Source of the DNA: Oscillospiraceae bacterium
GTDB lineage: Bacteria; Bacillota; Clostridia; Oscillospirales; Acutalibacteraceae
Direction of reading: 5' to 3'
NCBI GenBank assembly: GCA_015066245.1
Contig: SVOS01000001.1
Location: forward strand, 1-64,000
DNA: 64,000 nt
Both the position numbers and the translations under genes were made by a program. The notes beneath the pieces were generated by a model, which saw only the letters and a list, made by a program, of their open reading frames with translations, made no database searches and was not told the origin of the DNA. This document shows, piece by piece, positions 51,809 through 62,600 of this stretch (within the stretch, counting starts at the first letter, position 1; each line of letters opens with the position of its first letter).

Positions 51809-52393
51809 ATGACTGAATCAACCGATAACCGTCAGAAAATCCTCAGCACTGCTCTCGCACTTTTTGCCAAAAAAGGCTACGATGCCGTGTCTACTGCCGA
51901 GATTACTCAGGCGGCAGGCATCACAAAGCCTACCATGTACTATTATTTCGGCTCTAAAGAGGGGCTTTTCTCTGAGATACTCAACATCCACTATAACAGA
52001 TTTTTAGAGGATATCCAAAACGCAGCATCTCTGCCCGAGGACATCGCACTGACATTTTTCAGGCTGATGAGGGTTTATTTTGACTATGCACTTAGTAACA
52101 CTGACTTTATGATGTGCAAAATGAGCAACTTCAACCGCATTGGCGAGGATACATCCTATCGTCTTTCTAAGGAATATATCGAGAAGGAGTCGGAAATTCT
52201 CACAAATGTGTTCAATATTGCCGCCATGCACGTTGGCAACATCAAGGGCAAGGAGATTCTGTGCACCACTGCCTTTATCGGCACCGCACATGCCGCTATC
52301 AGCGCATATCTGCACACAGGCGACAAAGATTTTCTCAGTGACGAAATCATTTACCGCTTCAGACAACAGTTTCTTTACGGCATCTATTCTTAA
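51809..52393 (+). CDS. TetR family transcriptional regulator
   Basis: 194 residues from ATG 51809 (MTESTDNRQKIL), GGAGGTGA upstream. The N-terminal TetR helix-turn-helix reads ILSTALALFAKKGYDAVSTAEI plus TQAAGITKPTMYYYFGSKEGL. The C-terminal ligand domain (about 70-194) is divergent, with MRVYFDYALSNTDFMMCKMSN. An inverted repeat covers its promoter, and a second one with the same TATAC-N6-GTATA core lies just before the GH13 gene downstream, so it probably represses both. The ligand is unknown. Confidence 0.9.
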   Translation: MTESTDNRQKILSTALALFAKKGYDAVSTAEITQAAGITKPTMYYYFGSKEGLFSEILNIHYNRFLEDIQNAASLPEDIALTFFRLMRVYFDYALSNTDFMMCKMSNFNRIGEDTSYRLSKEYIEKESEILTNVFNIAAMHVGNIKGKEILCTTAFIGTAHAAISAYLHTGDKDFLSDEIIYRFRQQFLYGIYS

Positions 52394-52439
52394 TCACGGC
52401 TTTTCTATGGGGGATATTCCCCTTATTTTATAATATCAT

Positions 52440-52455
52440 TATACTAATCGGTATA
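52440..52455. promoter_or_regulatory. Second TetR-type operator upstream of the GH13 gene
   Basis: TATAC-TAATCG-GTATA has the same half-sites and spacing as the site at 51769-51784. It sits 4 bases before the AGGAGG of the GH13 gene. A TATAAT word at about 52428 may be the -10 box of its promoter. Confidence 0.7.
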
Positions 52456-52469
52456 TACAGGAGGAAATT

Positions 52470-53765
52470 ATGAAAACTTATATTGCAAATGAGAGTATCT
52501 ATTATCACATCTATCCCCTTGGTTTTACGGGAGCACCCGCAAAAAATGAGGGCGACAAAACTGCCTCTGCCAGGATTTATAAAATATCCGAGCATATCCC
52601 CCATATGAAAAGCTTAGGCATAAACGCTCTTTATCTCGGCCCTGTTTTTGAGTCTGTTTATCACGGCTATGACACCGCAGACTACAGAAAGCTTGATACA
52701 CGTCTGGGAAACAATGAGGACTTTGAGAAAGTCTGCAAAGAGCTTGAGGAAAACGACATAGACCTAATCTTGGACGGTGTGTTCAATCACGTCGGCAGAA
52801 GCTTCTTTGCCTTTAAGGACGTCAAGGCAAAACGAGAGGCATCACCCTACTGCTCTTGGTTTTCGGGACTGAGATTTGATATGAACAACAGCTACAACGA
52901 CGGCTTTCACTATGATGCGTGGCAGGGACACGAGGAGCTTGTAAAGCTTAATCTGAAAAACGAGGACGTTGTAAGATATCTGCTGGACAGTGTGGATATG
53001 TGGATTGACAAATTCGGCATTAAGGGACTTCGACTTGATGCAGCAGATTGCATTGACCGTGATTTCTTCAAGCGACTTCGTCAGCACACCCTTATGAGAC
53101 GCCCCGATTTCTGGCTTATGGGCGAGATTATCCACGGCGACTACCGTATGTGGGCAAATAGCGAAATGCTCCACTCCGTTACAAACTACGAGATGCACAA
53201 GGGCTATTACTCGGGCATCAATGATAAAAATATGTTTGAGCCTGCCCATGGTTTACTCCGCGAATACGGCGACTGGGGACTTTACAAGGATTTAGTGCTC
53301 TATAACTTCGTGGATAACCACGACATCAACCGCCTTGCAAGCTACCTCAAATCCACCGACAATCTCAAGAATATCTACACCATGCTCTTCACTGTGCCGG
53401 GTACTCCCTCTATCTATTACGGCAGCGAGTACGGCATAAAAGGCGAAAAGGCAAACCACTCTGACGCACCTTTAAGACCATGTTGGGATGATATTGAGGT
53501 TACCGAGGAGGGCAAAAAGCTTTTTGAGCATATTGCAGAGCTTTCCGAAATCCGCAAAAATTCCAACGCCCTTAAGTACGGCAACTACAAGCAGCTTCAT
53601 TTGGAGAACGAGGCTCTGGTTTACTCACGCAATACCCAGAGCGAAAGCTGCGTGGTGGCAGTTAACATCTCTGCTTCTGACAAATGCTTCAATGTTTTCG
53701 AAAGAGGCAGAAATCTCCAGATAAACCTCAAACCCTTCAGCTCAGAAATCATCACACTTCAGTAA
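52470..53765 (+). CDS. GH13 alpha-amylase family glycosidase, cytoplasmic
   Basis: 431 residues, no signal peptide. The TIM-barrel regions are region I DGVFNHV (102-108), region II with nucleophile Asp190 in GLRLDAAD, region III with acid Glu219 in LMGEIIHG and region IV VDNHD with Asp285. These are the GH13 catalytic residues. The N-terminus ESIYYHIYPLGFTGAP matches cyclomaltodextrinase, neopullulanase and maltogenic-amylase-like enzymes, but it lacks the N-terminal CBM34 domain, and the C-terminal beta domain is short. Probably acts on imported maltodextrins. AGGAGG precedes the ATG. Transcribed after the TetR gene, with its own operator. Confidence 0.88.
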   Translation: MKTYIANESIYYHIYPLGFTGAPAKNEGDKTASARIYKISEHIPHMKSLGINALYLGPVFESVYHGYDTADYRKLDTRLGNNEDFEKVCKELEENDIDLILDGVFNHVGRSFFAFKDVKAKREASPYCSWFSGLRFDMNNSYNDGFHYDAWQGHEELVKLNLKNEDVVRYLLDSVDMWIDKFGIKGLRLDAADCIDRDFFKRLRQHTLMRRPDFWLMGEIIHGDYRMWANSEMLHSVTNYEMHKGYYSGINDKNMFEPAHGLLREYGDWGLYKDLVLYNFVDNHDINRLASYLKSTDNLKNIYTMLFTVPGTPSIYYGSEYGIKGEKANHSDAPLRPCWDDIEVTEEGKKLFEHIAELSEIRKNSNALKYGNYKQLHLENEALVYSRNTQSESCVVAVNISASDKCFNVFERGRNLQINLKPFSSEIITLQ

Positions 53766-53888
53766 TGGTGTTAAATTTTAATCTACTAACGTAATTTTTC
53801 GGTAGGAATGAAACCCCTCGCTTACAGTAGACATAGGATATAAAATATAGCCCGCCCGTTAGCCACGGGAAGGCATTTTATTAAAATT

Positions 53889-54006
53889 TAAACTATAATC
53901 GCACACGCAGTGTGCCACCAAAATATTTGCGAAAGCAAATACATCATTTTGCAACGCAAAACATCATTAGTGAAACGACATCATTTCGCGTAAGCGATAC
54001 ATCATC
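53889..54006. repeat. Array of short hairpin units separated by ACATCAT
   Basis: At least four related units: ATTTGCGAAAGCAAATACATC, ATTTTGCAACGCAAAACATC, ATTAGTGAAACGACATC and TTTCGCGTAAGCGATACATC. Each has a small palindrome with a 2-4 base loop, followed by ACATCA. An initial CACACGCAGTGTG hairpin precedes them. The hairpin sequence differs from unit to unit while the link stays constant, which is unlike a CRISPR or ordinary satellite. Confidence 0.7.
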
Positions 54007-54046
54007 AAACTCAAACCTCCCCTACAATAAAGGTTGATATAATTTT

Positions 54047-54078
54047 AAACCCCGCCGTTAAGCGGGGTTTGATTTTTC
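54047..54078 (+). terminator. Terminator-like hairpin in the repeat region
   Basis: AAACCCCGC (54047-54055) / GCGGGGTTT (54062-54070), then GATTTTTC. It could end transcription from the GH13 gene 280 bp upstream. Confidence 0.7.
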
Positions 54079-54169
54079 TGTAAGCTTTCCAAAGGCGACT
54101 TGCCCACCGTGGCTAACGGCGACTTGCCCTCGGGTGGCTAACCCGTGGCTAACCCGTGGCTAACCCGAA

Positions 54170-54206
54170 AAAAACGGACACAGCATAAAACTGTGTCCGC
54201 TTTGTT
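54170..54206 (-). terminator. Terminator of the dockerin gene at 54221
   Basis: CGGACACAG (54175-54183) / CTGTGTCCG (54191-54199). On the minus strand TTTTTTCGGG follows. Almost the same hairpin and flank recurs after rpoC at 56019-56058. Confidence 0.8.
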
Positions 54207-54220
54207 ATACTTTAAAAACA

Positions 54221-55603
54221 TTAACTGATTTTTGCCAGATGCTTTTGGATTGCGGTGGCGTCTTTGATGTTAATTTTGCCGTTCAAGTCAAAATCTGCCA
54301 TACCTATAACCACCCAGTCAGGGATACTCGGATCTTTTTTGTCAACGTCAAAACCCTCGAAATTTGCAAGGCTTTTCTGAATATATGTGGCGTCTTTAAT
54401 AGTAATTTTCTGGTCATCGTCCATATCTCCCAAAAGGAAGCCCAGACCATAATCTGTGAACACATTCATAATACCATCAAGCTTTGCGTCATAAGCCGCT
54501 TTGAGGGTGTAAATCCTGTTATCTTTAGGAGTATACACATAATAGGTAATACCTTCGGGAATACCCCAAGAGCTTGACACCACATAACCGCCTATAACCT
54601 CGTGTTTATAAGCAGGAGGACAATGATAGGCAGTCGCATCCACCAACACATAGTCGGGAGTAGACTCAGGCATTTCTATACTGCCGCCTGTTAAGCTGTT
54701 GTAGTAATAAAGCTCTGAATAGCCGTACCAAGGATACTGAGGGTCTGTGATTTCTTCCTCTCTGTAAGGAGCAAAGAACTTCTCAAATTCTTCGGCATAA
54801 AAACCGACCTTTGTGCCTACCTTTGCAAGAGCAATTTCTACATTGGGAAGTCTCAAATCCCAAGCCTCACGGAGAGAATAGCTCTTGTTGTCCTCGAAAG
54901 AATAAATCAGATATCCCAGTCTGTACGGACTGTAGATATTGGGAGAATAAAACGAGTAATTTCCGATTGTCTCCTTAATTTCTGCCGTAGAGAAACAGTT
55001 TACGGTTGCAAACGCAACGGCATAATCCGGCGTTGCACCTTCGTCAACGGTGGAACCGTCGGCATTGTAGGATGTTATAAAATCATAAATATACTCATCA
55101 GAGCTTGCATCCCAGCCAAGCACCCCATAAACTTCCTTAATATATGTGTTGTCATTCTTAATCTTTGTACCAAACATCGCAAAAACATTCTCTATGTTGG
55201 GAAGCTGAGCATCCCAGGCTTCTTCAAAAGAATAGCACTTGTTTTCTGCAGATGAGTAAATTAAATACTTAAGCTTAAAATGCTCGATATAATAGCTCTG
55301 ATAAAAATAATAGTCACCCAGATATAGCTCTACTACCTCATCGTCAGATTTATTTATCGCAAGCTGACCCACAACATAATCAGGCATTTCTTCTCCCTGA
55401 GGAGCAGTGCCGTCAGCATTATAAGCATGCAGGAATTTGTAGTTATAATCCTTAAATCTTTCACCAAGTGTTTCAGAAATAACATCCCTATACAGAATCT
55501 CAGGAGCATCAGTGTCGCGGATTGCCGACACTGCCGGTGACACTGCACCGAAACACATCAAAAGCACAAGTGTTATACATAAGATTTTCTTAAGTTCTTT
55601 CAT
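54221..55603 (-). CDS. Secreted dockerin protein with repeated unknown domain
   Basis: 460 residues; start placed at ATG 55603 because AAAGGAGGC precedes it and MKELKKILCITLVLLMCFG is a signal peptide. The body has about four similar segments (DYNYKFLHAYNADGTAPQG, YIYDFITSYNADGSTVDEG, LYYYNSLTGGSIEMPEST, each followed by PDYxV and YxxxYYxxGYYxYS-like strands), a repeat I cannot name. The C-terminus is a type I dockerin: GDMDDDQKITIKDATYIQK and MADFDLNGKINIKDATAIQK. Contrast with the 45422 protein, which has its dockerin at the N-terminus. Possibly a non-catalytic component of a cell-bound complex. Confidence 0.8.
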   Translation of the reverse strand: MKELKKILCITLVLLMCFGAVSPAVSAIRDTDAPEILYRDVISETLGERFKDYNYKFLHAYNADGTAPQGEEMPDYVVGQLAINKSDDEVVELYLGDYYFYQSYYIEHFKLKYLIYSSAENKCYSFEEAWDAQLPNIENVFAMFGTKIKNDNTYIKEVYGVLGWDASSDEYIYDFITSYNADGSTVDEGATPDYAVAFATVNCFSTAEIKETIGNYSFYSPNIYSPYRLGYLIYSFEDNKSYSLREAWDLRLPNVEIALAKVGTKVGFYAEEFEKFFAPYREEEITDPQYPWYGYSELYYYNSLTGGSIEMPESTPDYVLVDATAYHCPPAYKHEVIGGYVVSSSWGIPEGITYYVYTPKDNRIYTLKAAYDAKLDGIMNVFTDYGLGFLLGDMDDDQKITIKDATYIQKSLANFEGFDVDKKDPSIPDWVVIGMADFDLNGKINIKDATAIQKHLAKIS

Positions 55604-55676
55604 AGCAAAGCCTCCTTTAAATATGTTTTTGCTTTTCATCTGTTAGACGTAATAATCTGCGAAAACTCACACCAAA

Positions 55677-55705
55677 ATTATACGATTTTTAATCTTTTTT
55701 GTAAA
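55677..55705 (-). promoter_or_regulatory. Promoter of the 54221 dockerin gene
   Basis: Minus-strand TTTACA (55705-55700) and perfect TATAAT (55682-55677), 17-bp spacer, about 74 bp upstream of the ATG. Confidence 0.7.
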
Positions 55706-55794
55706 TTCAGAAATTCAAACAAATTCAAAGCATCATAATTGTCTGTTCTGACCAACTATAAACAATGGGTTAAAAACATATGATACATTTACCG

Positions 55795-56018
55795 TTGAGG
55801 AAAAGTAATGGGAGGGCACAGAGGCCCTCCCCTACAATTTACGTATTTTTTATTTATATTCAACCCGACGTTGATGAAGATAAAATATATATTTTACTTT
55901 TCCGTAGTCGGAGTTGCCATGCGGTAGCTAACCGCCCCGCCGTTGATGGAAGGTTGCCTCAAAATTTAATCTATCCGTAGGCGATACGCCCTCGGGTGGC
56001 TAACCCGTGGCTAACCCG
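55795..56018. repeat. Dispersed intergenic repeat, copy 2
   Basis: GAAAAGTAATGGGAGGGCAC then AGAGGCCCTCCCCTAC match copy 1 at 7565-7600 with few differences, and the later GGCGATACGCCCTCGGG and GTGGCTAACCCG (55980-56018) match the end of copy 1. It lies between a dockerin gene promoter and the rpoC terminator. Confidence 0.75.
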
Positions 56019-56058
56019 AAAAAATACGGACACAGCATAAAACTGTGCCCGTATTTTT
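56019..56058 (-). terminator. Terminator of rpoBC
   Basis: AAATACGG-A-CACAG pairs with CTGTG-C-CCGTATTT (one A-C mismatch) around a CATAAAA loop. On the minus strand a T run follows. It directly abuts the rpoC stop. Confidence 0.85.
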
Positions 56059-56063
56059 GTTTA

Positions 56064-59000
56064 TTACTCAGTGGGAGCTGTAGGTGCCTGGGGGATGAAA
56101 TTCTCCTCAAGCTCAACGTCGGTGTAACGACGCATACCTGTACCTGCGGGTACCAGCTTACCGATGATAACGTTCTCCTTGAGGCCGATGAGGGGATCAA
56201 CCTTACCCTTGATAGCGGCATCTGTGAGAACTCTTGTTGTTTCCTGAAAGGAAGCAGCAGAGAGGAAGCTGTCGGTAGCAAGAGAGGCTTTTGTGATACC
56301 AAGGAGGAGCTGAGTCCAGCTTGCTTCCTTGAGGCCTTCTTCGCCTGCTTCGATACGCTTCTTGATTTCTCTGTTTGCGTGGATAACCTCGTTCTTGTCG
56401 TACATCTGACCGCCGAGGAAATCTGTTGAACCGGGATCGTCAACCTTAACCTTCTTCATCATCTGGCGAACGATAACCTCAATATGCTTATCGTTGATAT
56501 CAACACCCTGTAAGCGGTAAGTTGACTGAACCTCGCTGATGAGGTAATCCTGAACAGCCTGAGGACCGAGAATTGCAAGAACATCGTGGGGATTAACCGC
56601 ACCATCGGTGATTTTGTCACCTGCTTTGATAATCTGACCCTCCTGTACCTTAACGCGGAAGCCGAAGGGAATGAGATACTGTCTCTCCTCATTTGTTTCC
56701 TTGTTGTAGATAACAGCGTGACGGTTGTTCTTGATATCCTCAAAGCGAACCTCACCGTCAATCTCGGAGATAATAGCAAGGCTCTTGGGCTTTCTGCTTT
56801 CGAAGAGCTCCTCAACACGGGGAAGACCCTGTGTGATATCTTCTGCAGAAGCAACACCACCTGTATGGAAGGTTCTCATTGTAAGCTGAGTACCGGGCTC
56901 ACCGATGGACTGAGCAGCGATGATACCAACTGCCTCACCAACAGTAACAGGCTGACCGTTTGCAAGGTTAACACCGTAGCACTTGCGGCAAACGCCGTGC
57001 TTAGAGTGACAACCGAGCACTGAACGGATTTCAATTTTCTCGACACCGGAGTTTACGATAAGTGTAGCCTCAGCGTCTGTAATCATTGTATCCTTGGAAA
57101 CAAGAACGTTGCCATTCTCGTCCTTGAAGTCATGAACAAGGTATCTGCCGATAAGACGCTCGTGCATATCCTCGATAACCTGCTTGCCTGACTTGATATC
57201 GAACACCTCGAGACCCTCTGTGGTATGGCAGTCGTCCTCACGGATGATAACTTCCTGAGAAACGTCAACCAGACGACGAGTAAGGTAACCTGAGTCAGCA
57301 GTTCTAAGCGCTGTATCAGCAAGACCTTTACGAGCACCACGGGATGAAATAAAGTATTCGAGAATGTTAAGACCTTCACGGTAGTTAGCTCTGATGGGGA
57401 TTTCGATTGTCTTACCGGATGTGTTGGCGATAAGACCACGCATACCTGCAAGCTGACGAATCTGGCTCATACTGCCTCGAGCACCTGAGTCTGCCATCAT
57501 GAAGATGGGGTTGTAACGGTCAAGGCCCTTCTGAAGTGCAGAAGTAACATCGTTTGTAGCCTTTTCCCAGATTTTGAGTGTCTCGGTGTATCTCTCCTCA
57601 TCGGAACGAAGACCCATCATATACTCGTCACGGATTGCGTCAACATCTACCTCAGCCTGAGCTAAGATTTCCTTCTTCTGGGGAGGAATGATAGCGTCGC
57701 AAACAGCAACGGTAATAGCACCACGGGTAGAGTATTTGTAGCCCTGGCTCTTGATATCATCAAGAACTCTTGCAGTAATCTCTGTGCCGTGATATTTGAT
57801 ACAAGCGTCGATAATCTTTCCAAGCTGCTTTTTGCCAACAAGGAAGTCAATCTCAAACTTGAGCAAATTGTCGGGGTTAGTTCTGTCAACAAAGCCAAGG
57901 TCCTGAGGAATGGGATTGTTGAAGATGATCTTACCCATTGTTGTATCAACTAAAGCAGAACGCTCAACACCGTCAATAACGGCAGTACGTCTTACCTTAA
58001 TCTTGGAATGAAGTGTGATATAGCCTGTGGAGTAAGCCATCATAGCCTCGTCCACATCCTTAAATACCTTGCCTTCGCCCGGCTCACCATCCTTATCAAG
58101 TGTAAGGTAGTAAGAACCGAGAATCATATCCTGTGTAGGAACAGCAACGGGGTGACCGTCAGAAGGCTTTAAGAGGTTGCCTGCAGCAAGCATGAGGAAT
58201 CTTGCCTCTGCCTGAGCCTCTGCAGAAAGGGGAACGTGCACAGCCATCTGGTCGCCGTCGAAGTCAGCGTTGTAAGCTGTACAAACAAGGGGATGGAGCT
58301 TAAGAGCTCTACCCTCAACAAGAACAGGCTCGAATGCCTGAATACCAAGTCTGTGAAGTGTTGGAGCACGATTGAGGAGAACGGGATGGCCCTTGATTAC
58401 AACCTCAAGTGCGTCCCAAACCTCGGGCTTTGCTCTTTCAACTGCTTTTCTTGCAGCCTTGATGTTCTGAACTGCCTTAGTCTCAACAAGACGCTTCATA
58501 ACGAAGGGCTTGAAGAGCTCCAGAGCCATCTCCTTGGGAAGACCGCACTGGTACATCTTAAGCTCAGGACCAACAACGATAACAGAACGTCCGGAGTAGT
58601 CAACACGCTTACCGAGAAGGTTCTGTCTGAAACGGCCCTGCTTACCCTTAAGCATATCAGAAAGTGACTTGAGAGCACGGTTGTTGGGGCCTGTAACAGG
58701 TCTGCCGCGTCTGCCGTTGTCAATAAGTGCATCAACTGCTTCCTGAAGCATACGCTTCTCGTTGCGGATGATGATATCGGGAGCCTGAAGCTCAAGAAGT
58801 CTCTTAAGACGGTTATTTCTGTTAATTACTCTACGGTAAAGGTCGTTAAGGTCAGAAGTTGCAAAACGTCCGCCGTCAAGCTGTACCATAGGTCTGATAT
58901 CCGGGGGAATAACGGGAACAACGTCAAGAATCATCCACTCGGGACGGTTGCCTGACATACGGAAGCTCTCAACAACCTCAAGTCTCTTCTGAAGTCTTAC

Positions 59001-59609
59001 CTTCTTCTGGCCTGATGCATCCTCAAGCTCTTCCTTGAGTTCAGTAGAAAGCTTGTCAAGGTCGATTTCTTTGAGAAGGTCGCGGATAGCCTCAGCACCC
59101 ATACCTGCCTTGAAGTCGTCCTCGTACTTCTCACGCATATCGGAATACTCGCGCTCACTTAAGAACTGCATCTTCATAAGGTCACGGCAATCGCCGGGAT
59201 CTGTAACGATATACTGAGCAAAGTAGAGAACCTTCTCCAGCATTCTGGGAGAAATATCAAGAATAAGAGAGATTCTGGAGGGGATACCCTTGAAGTACCA
59301 GATGTGGGATACAGGAGCAGCAAGCTCGATGTGACCCATTCTCTCACGTCTTACCTTTGCACGTGTAACCTCAACACCGCAGCGGTCACAAACCTTGCCC
59401 TTGAAGCGGATTCTCTTGTACTTTCCGCAGTGGCACTCCCAGTCCTTGGTAGGTCCGAAGATACGCTCGCAGAAAAGACCGTCGCGCTCGGGCTTAAGTG
59501 TACGGTAGTTGATTGTTTCGGGCTTTTTAACCTCGCCGTGTGACCAAGCTCTGATCTGATCAGGAGAGGCCAAGCCGATTTTTATAGAATCAAAAACAGT
59601 ATTATCCAT
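56064..59609 (-). CDS. rpoC: RNA polymerase beta' subunit
   Basis: 1181 residues, the Firmicutes size. An N-terminal zinc site C59-C61-C74-C77 ([23 protein letters not shown] segment), the catalytic NADFDGD at 447-453 in [34 protein letters not shown], the bridge-helix [20 protein letters not shown], the second zinc cysteines [18 protein letters not shown] and the trigger-loop-like region are all present. The C-terminus ends with a short acidic tail. It starts 16 bp after rpoB with AGGTAA-type site, in one transcript. The usual downstream rpsL/rpsG genes are not present; the transcript terminates at 56019-56058. Confidence 0.99.
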   Translation of the reverse strand: MDNTVFDSIKIGLASPDQIRAWSHGEVKKPETINYRTLKPERDGLFCERIFGPTKDWECHCGKYKRIRFKGKVCDRCGVEVTRAKVRRERMGHIELAAPVSHIWYFKGIPSRISLILDISPRMLEKVLYFAQYIVTDPGDCRDLMKMQFLSEREYSDMREKYEDDFKAGMGAEAIRDLLKEIDLDKLSTELKEELEDASGQKKVRLQKRLEVVESFRMSGNRPEWMILDVVPVIPPDIRPMVQLDGGRFATSDLNDLYRRVINRNNRLKRLLELQAPDIIIRNEKRMLQEAVDALIDNGRRGRPVTGPNNRALKSLSDMLKGKQGRFRQNLLGKRVDYSGRSVIVVGPELKMYQCGLPKEMALELFKPFVMKRLVETKAVQNIKAARKAVERAKPEVWDALEVVIKGHPVLLNRAPTLHRLGIQAFEPVLVEGRALKLHPLVCTAYNADFDGDQMAVHVPLSAEAQAEARFLMLAAGNLLKPSDGHPVAVPTQDMILGSYYLTLDKDGEPGEGKVFKDVDEAMMAYSTGYITLHSKIKVRRTAVIDGVERSALVDTTMGKIIFNNPIPQDLGFVDRTNPDNLLKFEIDFLVGKKQLGKIIDACIKYHGTEITARVLDDIKSQGYKYSTRGAITVAVCDAIIPPQKKEILAQAEVDVDAIRDEYMMGLRSDEERYTETLKIWEKATNDVTSALQKGLDRYNPIFMMADSGARGSMSQIRQLAGMRGLIANTSGKTIEIPIRANYREGLNILEYFISSRGARKGLADTALRTADSGYLTRRLVDVSQEVIIREDDCHTTEGLEVFDIKSGKQVIEDMHERLIGRYLVHDFKDENGNVLVSKDTMITDAEATLIVNSGVEKIEIRSVLGCHSKHGVCRKCYGVNLANGQPVTVGEAVGIIAAQSIGEPGTQLTMRTFHTGGVASAEDITQGLPRVEELFESRKPKSLAIISEIDGEVRFEDIKNNRHAVIYNKETNEERQYLIPFGFRVKVQEGQIIKAGDKITDGAVNPHDVLAILGPQAVQDYLISEVQSTYRLQGVDINDKHIEVIVRQMMKKVKVDDPGSTDFLGGQMYDKNEVIHANREIKKRIEAGEEGLKEASWTQLLLGITKASLATDSFLSAASFQETTRVLTDAAIKGKVDPLIGLKENVIIGKLVPAGTGMRRYTDVELEENFIPQAPTAPTE

Positions 59610-59625
59610 TAGCTTTTACCTCCAA

Positions 59626-62600
59626 TTAAAATTCGTCACTGCCGTGGTCATCGTAAAAATCAAAGTCGTCGGAGTCATCAATAAGTGAGCTCTCGTCGAA
59701 CATATTGCCTTCTTCGCCTTCTTCATCAAGCATAAAGCCCTCCATATCGGATGTCATTACGCCCTCATCGGGAAGGTCGATATCGGTTGCGGGTATCAGA
59801 TCGTCGTCCTCGTCGAACTTCTGCTTAAGGTCGATTTCCTCGCCATCTCTGTCAAGAACACGAACATCAAGAGAAAGTGACTGAAGCTCTTTGATAAGAA
59901 CCTTGAAGGACTCGGGGATACCGGGCATGGGGATATTCTGACCCTTAACGATTGCCTCGTATGTCTTAACACGTCCTACAACGTCGTCAGACTTAACTGT
60001 CAGAATTTCCTGAAGTGTATAAGCTGCACCGTAAGCCTCAAGTGCCCAAACTTCCATTTCACCGAAACGCTGTCCGCCGAACTGAGCCTTACCGCCCAGA
60101 GGCTGCTGTGTAACGAGAGAGTAGGGACCTGTGCTTCTTGCGTGAATCTTATCGTCAACAAGATGATGGAGCTTGAGGTAGTACATGTAACCAACTGTTA
60201 CGGGATTATCGAAGTAATCACCTGTTCTACCGTCCTTGAGCCATGTCTTGCAGTCTTTTGTGATACCGTTCTGTCTGAGGCACTCGCCAAAGTCGATGCC
60301 TACAACCTCAGACTTGTCGGGATATTCGCCGCGCTCGCTCTTTGCACGCATCTCATCATAAGCGTCAAAGATATCCTGCTCATGAGCACCATCGAATACA
60401 GGAGTCATAACCTTAAGACCAAGTGCCTTTGCAGCATAGCCAAGGTGAACCTCAAGCACCTGACCGATGTTCATACGGGAAGGAACGCCAAGGGGGTTAA
60501 GAACGATGTCAAGAGGAGTACCGTCGGGAAGGAAGGGCATATCCTCAACAGGAAGAATACGGGATACAACACCCTTGTTACCGTGACGACCGGCCATCTT
60601 GTCACCAACGCTAATCTTACGCTTCTGAGCAAGGTAAACACGAACAACCTTGTTAACGCCGGGCTTAAGCTCGTCACGGCTGTCATCGCGTGTGAATACC
60701 TTAACGTCAACAACGATACCGCTTTCGCCATGAGGAACTCTGAGAGAAGTATCTCTAACTTCTCTTGCCTTCTCACCGAAGATAGCTCTGAGGAGTCTTT
60801 CCTCAGCAGTAAGCTCGGTCTCACCCTTGGGAGTAACCTTGCCGACTAAGATATCGTCTGCATGAACCTCAGCACCGATGTGGATGATACCATCCTCATC
60901 AAGGTCTTTGAGCATATCCTCGCCAACGTTGGGGATATCGCGTGTGATTTCCTCAGCGCCCAGCTTTGTGTCTCTTGCTTCGGTTTCATACTCTTCAATA
61001 TGGATAGATGTGTAAACATCATCTCTAACAATTTTTTCGGAAATAAGAACAGCATCCTCGTAGTTATAACCTTCCCAGGTCATAAAGCCGATGAGTGCGT
61101 TCTTACCGAGAGAAATCTCGCCGTCCTTTGTAGCAGGACCATCAGCAAGAACCTCGCCTGCCTTGAATCTCTGGCCACGAACAACAACGGGAATCTGGTT
61201 GATACAAGTGCCCTGGTTAGAACGTAAGAACTTGATAACCTCAAATTCCTTGATTCTGCCGGAGTCGTACTGAACACGGATTGTATCAGCGTCTGCGCTC
61301 ATAACAACACCGTCTTCCTCAGCAAGGATACAAACGCCTGAGTCTGTACCTGCCTTGTACTCCATACCTGTGCCGACAAAGGGGCTCTGTGTAACCATAA
61401 GGGGAACTGCCTGACGCTGCATGTTGGCACCCATCAGTGCTCGGTTTGCGTCATCGTTCTCAAGGAAGGGAATCATGGATGTAGCAACAGAAATAACCAT
61501 TCTTGGAGATACGTCCATGTAGTCAAACTTCTTAACGTCAAGCTCAACGAACTCGTCTCTGTGACGGCCAACTGCACGCTGGTTGATGAAGTGACCTTCC
61601 TCGTCAAGAGGAGTATTAGCCTGAGCTACATAGAACTCGTCCTCCTGGTCAGCAGTCATATATACAACCTCGTCAGTAACAACGCCTGCTGCCTTGTCGA
61701 TTTTTCTGTATGCAGCCTCGATAAAGCCATATTCGTTGATTCTGGAGAAAGTAGCAAGATAAGAAATCAGACCGATGTTGGGACCTTCAGGAGTTTCGAT
61801 AGGACACATTCTGCCGTAGTGGCTGTAATGAACGTCTCGAACTTCGAAGCCTGCACGGTCTCTGGAAAGACCGCCGGGACCAAGAGCTGAAAGTCTTCTC
61901 TTGTGTGTAAGCTCTGCAAGGGGGTTTGTCTGGTCCATAAACTGAGAAAGAGGAGAAGAACCGAAGAACTCCTTGATTGCAGCGGTTACGGGTCTGATGT
62001 TTATAAGTGTGTTGGGAGCAAGAGACTCAACATCCTGTGCCTGAAGAGTCATTCTCTCGCGGATAACACGCTCAAGACGGCTGAAGCCGATTCTGAACTG
62101 ATTCTGTAAGAGCTCGCCTACGCAGCGGATACGACGGTTGCCGAGGTGGTCGATATCGTCAGTTGTACCAACATGCTCAGCAAGGTTGTTCATATAGTTG
62201 ATAGATGCAAAAATATCGTCAAGGATAATGTGGTTGGGCACAAGCTCAGCAGCTCTGAGCTTAATCATTTCCTTGAGCTCTGCCTCATCCTGAGCAGCAT
62301 CTAAAATCTCGCAGAGTACAGGGAAGTATACCTTCTCCTTGATGCCGCACTCAGCGTCAGCGTCAAAATTAACATAGCAAGCGATATCAACCATGTTGTT
62401 GGAGATAACCTTGATCTCCTTGCCCTCAACTGCGATCAAAGCCTCGCGAACACCAGCATTTTCAATTACCATAGCCTTAGCTCTGGAAACTGTCTCGCCG
62501 CGGGTTGCAAGCACCTCGCCTGTTCTGGGGTCTGCAATGGGTGCAGCAAGCACCTGATTTGCAAGTCTCTGGGAGATACCAAGCTTTTTGTTGTATTTGT

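Larger units (their letters stand above)
53781..54165. repeat. Composite intergenic repeat region, copy 3
   Basis: This 450-bp gap contains a reversed repeat core (CCCGTTAGCCACGGG near 53852-53866, matching the inverse of CTCGGGTGGCTAACCC), a hairpin array (53889-54006), a terminator (54047-54078), and blocks CCAAAGGCGACTTGCC at 54089 and CTCGGGTGGCTAACCCG at 54130. GTGGCTAACCC is repeated three times in tandem (54134-54165). No coding frame is credible. Confidence 0.7.

Noticed and set aside
53889-54006. Possible CRISPR array
   Set aside because: Units are only 17-22 bp, contain internal hairpins that change from unit to unit, lack spacers of uniform length, and no cas genes are near.
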